DNA from: Nelumbo lutea
Taxonomy: Eukaryota > Streptophyta > Magnoliopsida > Proteales > Nelumbonaceae
Length of the DNA stretch: 64,000 bases
Direction: 5' to 3'
NCBI GenBank assembly: GCA_022828595.1
Contig: JAKGHH010000008.1
Location: 5,569,728 to 5,633,727, forward strand
Both the position numbers and the translations under genes were made by a program. The notes beneath the pieces are model-generated. The model worked only from the letters and a program-made list of their open reading frames with translations. It made no database searches and was not told the DNA's origin. Shown piece by piece: positions 55,701 through 64,000 of the stretch (positions are counted from its first letter, which is position 1; each line of letters opens with the position of its first letter).

Positions 55701-56917
55701 CCGTAAGTCCATTACTCATGGTTCAGTGGTGAATTTACTTGCATATTTCCTCTGTCCTAAAAAGGCTATCCTTTCTAGTGGACTTGTGGGGTCATCTGAA
55801 CTGTGAATTTTGTAGGTATGGGAAGGGTAGGGGTGCCTGGCACTAAGACAGTAAATGGATACCATGCATGATCAGACTTGATTTTGAAGTATTCCTACCA
55901 TGTTCATTTCACTCATCTCACATTATTCATGGAACTCAGTCTTGGGACCATTCAGCTTGTGAGAATTCTACTTTGCGGTTAACATAAAGCATATACAACA
56001 TTTGGACATTTAATTCTGACAACCGTGTATGTCCTTTTTGGGTAAGCGTGCATGTCATGTATAACAGATCCTTGTTGGATGTCGATTTTGGACATGGAGC
56101 TTATAAGCACACATTTTATTCAGCTTCTAAATAAGCATTATTGCATATTCTGATATTCCATTAATCTGTCTCCTTTTGTTCTCAAGAACGATTTTGTTAC
56201 CTTAAAATGAATGTAATTACCAACTGTTATGCTTGATTTAGCATAGAAAATGTCTTAGTACCTTAATTATGTCATGCATGTTGTCTTTAACTGGTATTTC
56301 AATTTCTTTTCGTTTTTTGCTAGAATTGTTTATTTACTAGATTTATCTACTGGTTTCCAGTCTGAGAATGTTTAGCAATGAGGATGTAACTGTTGGTTCC
56401 TGGATGCTAGCTATGAATGTCCATCATGAAGATAATCGAGCAATTTGTGATCCTCGATGCACATCAACTTCTATCGCAGTTTGGGACATTCCTAAATGTT
56501 CAGGTGAAACTGTTTTTTTGAACTTTCACTCATGTCTTTGCAGCTTTAGTGAATATAATTGATAATTTTCAAGGTTGTTTCCCACTTGGAATTAAAATAA
56601 GAAACACAACGGTTTTTGCATGGGGAAAAATATTCGGAAAGGATCAATGTTTTTAAAACCATAATGTTTGATTTTCATCTAGAATGCTAGTTATCTGTTT
56701 CCATCCAAATAATGTGCAACTTTAGTGTTTAATTTGTGGAGCCATCAATTTGATCAGCTAAAATAATTAGGTAAAGACTTGCCCGTCTATTACTTTGTCT
56801 GCACTAACAAATTTGGTATAATTTTCAGGTCTATGTGATCCAGTTAATAGGTTGAGGGAGCTTCACAAAATCAGCTTGTGTTCCAAAAGTCCAACACTAC
56901 CACCTGATGACAGGTAG
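52776..56917 (+). CDS. GT31 beta-1,3-galactosyltransferase (B3GALT12/13/14-like)
   Basis: Seven exons: 52776-53215, 54787-54939, 55068-55150, 55229-55328, 55440-55553, 56361-56503, 56829-56917. They total 1122 nt (373 aa plus TAG), with all phases closed. It is a type II Golgi membrane protein: Ser-rich cytosolic N-terminus, one transmembrane anchor at about 45-70, then a stem and catalytic domain. Markers are [42 protein letters not shown], the metal-binding DDD motif (218-220) in [38 protein letters not shown] and the [12 protein letters not shown] acceptor motif. The C-terminus [12 protein letters not shown] is typical of the plant B3GALT12-14 clade. Family enzymes transfer galactose from UDP-Gal in a beta-1,3 linkage; the acceptor for this clade is not settled. 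The start is the first ATG of the open frame. A (GT)n tract lies in intron 4 (about 55384-55400). Confidence 0.95.
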
Positions 56918-58023
56918 TGTTGGTGGCCCAAACTCGCAGTCACGGGAGCAAGACATAACCCATTTACCTTGACAGAATTTTTAAGCTACCATCATGATAC
57001 CTGTATTTGATATGTTACTGTCCAGTCAATTCATAGTGACGGTTTTCTGTTGGAGCAACGACACATTCTTTTGTCTGTAGCCTGAGAGACGGCTCCGAGG
57101 CCTGTGTTTCAAGAATTCCAGTCAGTATGTAGGTTGCTGTTATTAACGGAATTGGGTTAGGTGTCTACCGTTGTTTCGGAATATTAAATCAAAATATTAT
57201 CCGGTGCCCCTTTACCAATGAATGATTGAAAGGTTCTTGATCAAGTAACATTAGTTTGTACCGAGTTGCAGCAGGTGTCTCGAATTTTGGGATTTGTGTA
57301 ATGAACACTCCTTGATTTTGGCGAAGTTCGATAAGGAGCCTCTTTTTCATTATTTGTGCTTCAGTCGTGGCTTGATTTAAGGCCTGTGTTTAACTATAAA
57401 ATAAATGACCATTCAAAGTATATGTAAGTTGTATGGAAAGGGTAATTTTAAGAGGCCTATCAAAATATGTTTTAGTATGTATTTGGATATAAATACATTA
57501 GAAAATTCAATTAAATCTTTAAAATATATATATATATATTAATAATAATAAATATAAATTTTATGTGATCATAAATAAATTATTTAATTATTTACACAAA
57601 AAAAAACACAATGATTTTTATAAAATTAGACATAGAGACATAATCAATAACCAACCAAAAATAATGGAAGGATTAAAATGCATATGTATATACCTTAATT
57701 TAGAAAAACAATATAATTTGTGTCAATAGCTATTAATATATAAATTTTAATAAATAATTTTACCATTTATTTGCAAACATCCTACATCCACCAGAAAGAA
57801 AATGTTTATTTAAGAATAAAAAGTGCATACAATTATGACAAAAAGTTAAGTATGGTGTAATGGTATTACAAGCCAATGACAAACCTTCATAACTCTAGCT
57901 TACAATTTTTATATCAAAAATTATAAGTACAATGATTAATAGTTATAACTTGTGAAAGTTGATTCAAATTTGAACTCACTTTAAATGTAGGAATTAATTA
58001 ATGGTAAAATAAATTTGATTTTA

Positions 58024-58141
58024 GGCTCAGTTTGGAAGGAGTACAAATTCAAATATGTTGAGTGCAAATCATATATTTTGTATTATTTTGCATGTATTTA
58101 TACTGTATATATTTGTATTTGTACTCTTTCCAATGTGAGCC
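58024..58141. mobile_element. Short hairpin MITE, 118 bp
   Basis: GGCTCAGTTTGGAAGGAGTA at the left is matched by ATTTGTACTCTTTCCAATGT...GAGCC at the right. The centre has GTATTATTTTGCATGTATTT. Related sequence is at about 31121-31215 and, in part, 42608-42720. The target duplication is unclear. Confidence 0.6.
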
Positions 58142-58499
58142 AAAGAGAGTGTGAAAGAATATTAAAAATCGGTTTGTAGTGACCTTTATCAGCCCATAGT
58201 ATCAGATGTGTATGGACCCAAAATGACCTGATACAATATCAATATAGGCCGATATGCTATGAAAACGCTTTAAAAGGTACAAAAATGGTACATATCAACC
58301 AATACAGGTCAATATGTTGTAAAATTTTCAATTTTGGTTGTGCCATGAGTAAGGCTACACTCACCCCTGGTTTCTTTTTCCATTTTACCCAAGAAAATTA
58401 TATCTTCTTTTCGTCTTTAACATTAATGAACTTAATTTATTAAATATCAGTGGTACCATTTTCTAAGTTAAGCTGTGATGTTTTTTGCTTAGTGAAAAA

Positions 58500-58545
58500 T
58501 TCATATAACTAACCCCATGTAGTTGGGATAAGGCTTGGATGGTGA
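58500..58545. repeat. Possible Au-SINE-like 3' fragment
   Basis: AACCCCATGTAGTTGGGATA followed by AGGCTTGGATG resembles the 3' region of Au-type plant SINEs. A reverse-oriented counterpart (ACCTTATCCCAACTATATGGG; first twenty bases shown by position 59541-59560) lies about 1 kb downstream. Confidence 0.35.
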
Positions 58546-58848
58546 TGTTAATTCTCTATCTTCTCAAGAAGTCTTATAGTTCCAAAAAGCTACAAGCAAA
58601 GAAAATTGCACCCAAGTGTCTTAACTTAAGACACCAAATATGTCACCATGCCATGCTTCTACAATGAATTCTGAATTGAATTCGTATGGCTGCAACTTAC
58701 ATTTTCTCTTCTTAACAAATGTCTAAGAACAAATGTTATGAAACAATGGATTGTTAAAATTCATAATTTTTAAATCTTATCAATGACTAATTGGTTTTCT
58801 AAGAAATAAGATGTGCATACATTAACCGGAGGGAGGGGTGGCTCAAAA

Positions 58849-59044
58849 CAAGGTTCAAAATTGTCACATATCGGGGCCTTCCTGATACACCCTACAAGGG
58901 GTGTTTCGGGTCGGCAAGTGGTTCAGGGGATAGACTGGCCTTAAACCAGTCCCTCTGAACCAAATTCAAAAATAAAAATAAAAACAAAAAAAAAAACGGT
59001 ACCGATACAGGTTGATACACCCTGTATCAACATTTTGAACCTTG
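58849..59044. mobile_element. hAT-like MITE (CAAGGTTC family), 8-bp target duplication with one mismatch
   Basis: A 196-bp element with ends CAAGGTTCAAAATTG and CATTTTGAACCTTG. It is flanked by GCTCAAAA (58841-58848) and GCTCAGAA (59045-59052). The interior includes GGTTCAGGGGATAGACTGG and CCGATACAGGTTGATACACC. Confidence 0.83.
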
Positions 59045-59282
59045 GCTCAGAAGCGAGTTATTAGTGTGATGCGGTGCTATTACCAAAAAAAAAAAAATGT
59101 ACATGCATTAGTTATCCCGTCATTTTCAAAATTTCCAAATATATCTCAATAGTCCAAGCTTACTAAAATATATTTTTTTCATGTGTATGTACCTTATTTA
59201 TAATCATATAAGACCTAGATTTACCATCACTGATGTAACCTTTGACTAATTTGAGTTTTCCTAACATGTCCATGTTTATCCT

Positions 59283-59470
59283 AAGGTTCAAAGTGGCTGT
59301 CAGTCCATGGTTCAGAGGGTAGTCAGGACTTAAACTGACTCCTCTGAACCGTTTTTGAAAAATAATAAATAAAACTTAAAAAAAAAAAACACCGATACAG
59401 GCCAATATGCCGGTATATAGGCCAATACACCCTACCGGCATATCGGCCTGTGTCGATGCTTTGAACTTTC
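59283..59470. mobile_element. hAT-like MITE (CAAGGTTC family), 8-bp target duplication
   Basis: A 188-bp element with ends AAGGTTCAAAG and CTTTGAACTTTC. It is flanked by TTTATCCT (59275-59282 and 59471-59478). Internal CGATACAGGCCAATATGCC and TCGGCCTGTGTCGATGC segments form part of an inner stem. Non-coding. Confidence 0.82.
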
Positions 59471-60360
59471 TTTATCCTAATTTTTCTGTCTATTTATGCA
59501 TGTCCAAAACATATCCCAATATCATCATAATCACCTTATCCCAACTATATGGGCTAAGCTACACATATCCTGTTTCTATTCAATGACATATCCACTGTTA
59601 AATTAAAATATATATCATCTCTTACACAAATCCTCTTACTTCGCTATATATATATATATCTTACTACTTCAACCTAATATATCTCTTACAATTGCCTTTT
59701 TGACACCCTGCATTTCCAATACTTCAAACCTTAGATCACAAGTTTCCCAAGTGTATCCCAATGCATCTCTTCAAATAACCATTCTGCAATTTTTTGTAAT
59801 ACCAACTTTGTATGCATGTAAAGAGGGGATTGAGAATCATTAATGAACTTGAAATAACAACAATAATCGGACTAACATCCATCCAATGCCCAAAAGGATA
59901 TATTGCCATTCTCGTATCATCTTGTAATAATCTTCTACTATTGGATACTTCCACAACAAAACTCTACTGGCAAAATTCACAAAACGGAAGTCAAAGCATC
60001 AAGTTTAGTAGATGCCCGGAACATAACCAAGGGCCTTGCAACTTATATCTCATCCTTGTAAAATAATCAACAATCAGAAAAAAAAAAAAGGAGAAAAAAT
60101 CCAAAATATGAAAACTATTTTGGGGGGCTTTTGATCTCACCAAACCGTAGCCCCCAGTATGAAGCCTTCAAACAACTAAAAAAGAAAGCAAAGCTTTCAA
60201 ACCTCCTCTCAGACATCACAAGTGCAATTCCTTTATGGAGCGTATGTATATAATTTATCCAGGCCCTTACCACAGACCATGTGATGTAGTGGCATATCTA
60301 AAGGAAGAAGGCTGTTCTTGCATGCAGCCAACCAGTCTCTAGTGAGGCAACTGGTCCAGT

Positions 60361-63300
60361 TCATTTCACTTTGTCTTGCTCCAAAGTGCTTGAATACCCT
60401 GAACCATTCTTTAAAGATGTTACAGTAGAGGATGCACTTGACATTATATCATTGTAGGCATGTATACCATTTCCCAAATTTTTTGATTCTGAGGAAGGGT
60501 TTCTCTGAGCATCAGGTGCCACTGGCTTTTGGCCCTCCTCCGCTAGCCTTTTGAGAAGGTTCATCACAGTAGGAAGGAACTTTGTAGATAAAGACAGGAG
60601 TCCAGGAAGCTGCAGACAGATCCCAAGATCAAATGGATCAGCAACACTTGCAGAACAAGAAAAGAAAATAAAAGCTCAAACTTCATTTTAGTTTTAATAA
60701 AAACAGGTCAAGTAGTAAAGAATTTTAACACTGACAGCGCCATTGCGAAATTCGCCCGAAATGTCTAGCTGGACCCACAGAGCCTTGCCCAGTAAAAAAG
60801 CAACAAAAATCACACCAAGATATAAAGGATTCCTGTGAAGAAAGAGAGCTACATGAAAATCAGCTTGAAACAAGGCAATAGAAGAAATATTCAGTATGGC
60901 TGCATGCACAATTCAAGAGACAGTAATTATATACCTTAAGAGTGTCATGAACTCATTGAATCCCAGAACAATCAAAGCAACAATTGCCCATGGAGGTGGT
61001 AACCAATTGTTGTTACGTTTGTTGGCTTCCTGTATAACATCCAATCAGAAACCATGACAATATAGGGTTAGTCGGTTATACATCATATGACTATAACTCA
61101 AAATTGGTTTCCAACACCCTGCCATGTTTAACATATAGAGTAAAAAATGTTGATTAATACTATTACTAGAGTGCAGGGTCATACTACAAACTGCCAAAAT
61201 TTATTTAACCATAGCTCAACTAAACTCAACTTTAACCCCAACTATTTGGGGTTGGCTAAACAAATCCTATCCTGTCATCATGCTTCATCATGAACCATAT
61301 TTTCTGTCAAAAGTCCTTGGGTCATTTATTACCACTTCAAGCCATTTTTTCTTTGCTCTTACCCGTTATCTTTTAGAGCCTTCTACTTTAATCAAGTTAC
61401 TCATTGGTGCGGTCATTCATCTTCTATGCACATGATCAAACTACCTCAGTCAACTTCCCTTCATCTTTTCACTTATTGGAGTTACTCTCAAGTTCTATCT
61501 AATATGTCTATTTCTGAATCTGTCCTTTTTAATGTTATCAATCATCCTTCTCAACATCCATGTCTTAGCTATATATATAGCTATACACATTTTTTCTGAA
61601 TGTGATGTTTCTTGATTGCCCAGCATTCTTATTCCATTAGCAATGCCGGTCTCATAACTGAGGCTATAGCTATGAACAAATTAACTTGCTGAATGAAACA
61701 CTATGGAACGATCAGCCAATAAGTACAACTATATTTTTCAAAATCCTTGCACACTAATATCATATGCAACTCAGCCAAAACATGAAGGTTTTGTTTATTT
61801 TTCAACTTCATGGAAAACATGCACAGTTGTTTTTGCCTTCTATATTGTCATCCTCACAATGATGCTTATGAAACCAACCACAACAATGTTAACTTTGAAT
61901 GGTTAAATAACCAGACAAGGTAAGCAACTATGGGAAAAAGATCATTTTCCTGGCTGTCTTGGCAACTCAGCATTGAACGCTCAAGAGAAAACAGTTGAGG
62001 AGAAAATTTTTGTATTAAAATGATGATGTGTAAGAGCATACCTGTGCACTAATGGCCTGAGAGACACTGTATTCTGTCTCTGCCTTGAATTGCCTCCACA
62101 AATTTTTACATTGGACAGGAGTAATCAGAGTTCTTTTTGATGGAACCTGGGAAAGACATTGAAAATCAATCACAACTGTGGAATGCATTATTTTAATAGG
62201 TAAGAAAGGCAATGCTATAGTACACAAAGGAAGCATTATTTTCTTTAAAAAAAGAAGATAAAACAAAATGAGAATCAAGAAATGGGCCAGCTGTAAATGA
62301 ATTTGGAATTCTTTGTGGCACCTGGTTAACTTCTGGTCATAACTTTTAAACACAGGAACATATATCATTTTGACAATATCTGCTGTTGGAGGATTTTTTT
62401 AATCCAAATAATATTTAAATAATTTATAACCCAAATAAGTGGGTTGGCTAGTTTGCAAACTAAATTACCAAAACTAAATAAGGTGTCAAAATCCGGAAGA
62501 TTAAGGCTGTCTACAATCAGAATTTTGTCTGATTGGCTACAGCTTATTGTGAAGTAAGAAATCTTCTTTGTATCAAAAAGAAAAGAAAGAGAGAAATGCA
62601 TTGTTGTGGAGTTTCTTGAATGTATTTTTTTTTTCCTTTTCTTTTTCTTTCCCATTCTTGTACACTTGAAATATGTAAAAGAAATGCAAATGAAGAGTTC
62701 TTTTTAAGCAGCACTCTATTATTCTTTTCTTTTGTTCTATGCATTCATTTCTCCAAGTCAGAATCAAAAGGTGTTCTCTACTTTCTTGTAGAGATGTAAT
62801 TAAGGGGAACAATCCATATGATTCCCTGAATAGGCCTTACCCAAAAGAATAAAACTCAATCGCTCAATTGAGTAAATTATGTTGCATGAGAATTTATTAA
62901 AATTTCCACTCCAACATCCGCATACTCAGATTGGTTAACACAAGATCAAAATAAATTTTCTAATGTACACTTAAGCATTTTGTTATGTGGTTTCCCAGGA
63001 AAAATACCATTTTCAGTTCATTATATGTTAAACATGTTTTTAAAGCTTTAGGACTGTAGAAGTAGTCTCTCTGTACCTATGGCTCTTGGGGAGAAAAAAA
63101 AAAGTCCCCTGCTATTTTTCAACAAGGTCTCATGATTTTCTTCATGCATCCAAGGAAATAACACTTAGATTTCTATAATTTTCTTTAACTTATATGCTTT
63201 TAGAATATTTCAGACATTTCTGTAACTTAATATTTATTGTCAGTCTATACCCATGGCACGATTTCTATGGGTTGACGTGCTTGACACCTATAAACACCTT

Positions 63301-64000
63301 GATACTTGGCACTCATGCCAACAGACTAAGGTCAAAAGTGAAGTCCTTTCTATGGGTTGATGTGCTACTGCTACAGAGGACTTGGCTAGCATGACACTCA
63401 CCGTAAAATATTACAATCCAACTGGACCAGAAAACAGAGGCCTCCAAAAAATTATTTATTTTGAACTCCCTGCTGCCCCATGTATTTCAATTGGACCATC
63501 CATGACAATCAACAACACATTAGATTTTCATATTACACAAATAGATATGCACATGCAAACATTGATTTTTTATTTTTTCCTTTTTTTGGTTGGGGTGGGA
63601 AGATTGCTTAGCATGAAAAACTAGGCATATGTACTCATTATAGAATTTTCTAGATTCTAAAAGGTTTCTATAGCTATATTTTCCTTTAAAAAAATCTACC
63701 TGAAAACACATGAATGTTAGAAAGAAAATGTAAAATTGGTGGATTAGCTAACTAAATGCCAATTTCTTTTGTGAACAAAACATGTTTGAGAAAATAAAGG
63801 TTTTTTTATTATCTTTATTTAATTTTCTTTAAGTTTCTTGTATTTTCTTGGAACCTAAACATAGACCACATGCAGCCTGGTCAACAGCCAATAGAAGGCT
63901 TAAGCATACAATCATGGACCTGAAACACATCAAGAACGAGTTCAGCAGCTAGAATATAGCTACCTCTTCCCAAGTGCTAGAGGCCAGTGGATCAAATGAT
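60361..64000 (-). CDS. RHD3-like (ROOT HAIR DEFECTIVE 3 homolog) dynamin-like GTPase, last five exons
   Basis: Minus-strand exons in transcript order: beyond the window to 63964, 62146-62042, 61029-60935, 60832-60736, 60609-60361 (TGA at 60363-60361). Junction phases fit throughout. The C-terminus reads [100 protein letters not shown], then a low-complexity Ser/Asn-rich tail. The two hydrophobic segments form the ER membrane hairpin of the RHD3/Sey1/atlastin class, which fuses ER tubules in a GTP-dependent way. [11 protein letters not shown] and [11 protein letters not shown] favour an RHD3-LIKE member over RHD3 itself (from memory). The GTPase domain lies right of the window. Introns of 1.8 kb (62147-63963) and 1.0 kb (61030-62041) contain AT-rich non-coding sequence; a dispersed-repeat motif AACTATTTGGGGTTGGCTAA occurs at about 61240. 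Confidence 0.93.

Larger units (their letters stand above)
56918..60360. other. Convergent spacer between the GT31 and RHD3-like genes
   Basis: No supported gene. Both flanking genes end here, so it holds two 3' UTRs: 56918 to about 57370, and about 60100-60360 on the minus strand. The middle is very AT-rich, with TA repeats near 57525 and 59645, three MITEs (58024, 58849, 59283) and two possible SINE fragments. A further segment at about 58160-58345 (GGCCGATATGCTATG, AATACAGGTCAATATG) looks like a decayed CAAGGTTC-family copy. Confidence 0.55.

Overview
This is a nuclear genomic window from a flowering plant. It holds large GT-AG-spliced genes of plant-specific families (ALE2-type receptor kinase, HOTHEAD-type oxidoreductase, RHD3-type dynamin-like GTPase) in AT-rich spacers full of Ty1/copia, LINE, CACTA, hAT and Tourist-like elements. 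Nothing pins down the species. Long introns and heavy MITE loading suit a medium-to-large, probably woody, dicot or magnoliid genome, but that is inference. No tRNA, rRNA, CRISPR or organellar segment was seen.

Genes from left to right are as follows. (1) The last two coding exons of a CWF19L1/CwfJ-like RNA-processing protein (+, 1453-4256), whose 5' part is off the window. (2) A complete 13-exon ALE2-like receptor kinase (+, 8882-16096, 1009 aa). (3) A complete 6-exon HOTHEAD-like GMC oxidoreductase (-, 18713-24767, 588 aa), convergent with ALE2. (4) A decayed Ty1/copia retrotransposon (-, 31299-37590) with both LTRs, a 5-bp target duplication and a nested solo-LTR-like insertion. (5) A complete 2-exon ZIP metal transporter (+, 43919-46974, 382 aa). 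(6) A complete 7-exon GT31 beta-1,3-galactosyltransferase (+, 52776-56917, 373 aa). (7) The last five exons of an RHD3-like ER-shaping GTPase (-, 60361 to the window end). In every complete gene the hand-derived exon phases close exactly from ATG to stop, so the models are well supported.

The genes are separate transcription units, not an operon. ALE2 and HOTHEAD families are both known in Arabidopsis for epidermal identity, cuticle formation and prevention of organ fusion, and here they lie tail to tail about 2.6 kb apart. From memory, HOTHEAD also sits next to an RHD3-like gene in Arabidopsis, so part of this order may be conserved.

The rest is mainly transposon-derived. Several MITE families could be defined from terminal repeats plus target-site duplications: two hAT-like families with TAGGGGTG ends (8-bp duplications), one with CAAGGTTC ends (three copies with 8-bp duplications), one with CAAnnTTT ends (two copies with 8-bp duplications), and Tourist-like elements with GGCnnTGTTTGG ends (3-bp duplications). 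Also present are a 5'-truncated LINE with a perfect 16-bp duplication, a CACTA derivative in a HOTHEAD intron, a 1.3-kb foldback element with an inner hairpin, and a degenerate repeated block near 30-31 kb. I found no convincing undescribed gene system. The most unusual structures are the foldback element, the Tourist-like element with long unrelated cargo, and the ALE2 extracellular region built from frame-neutral exons.
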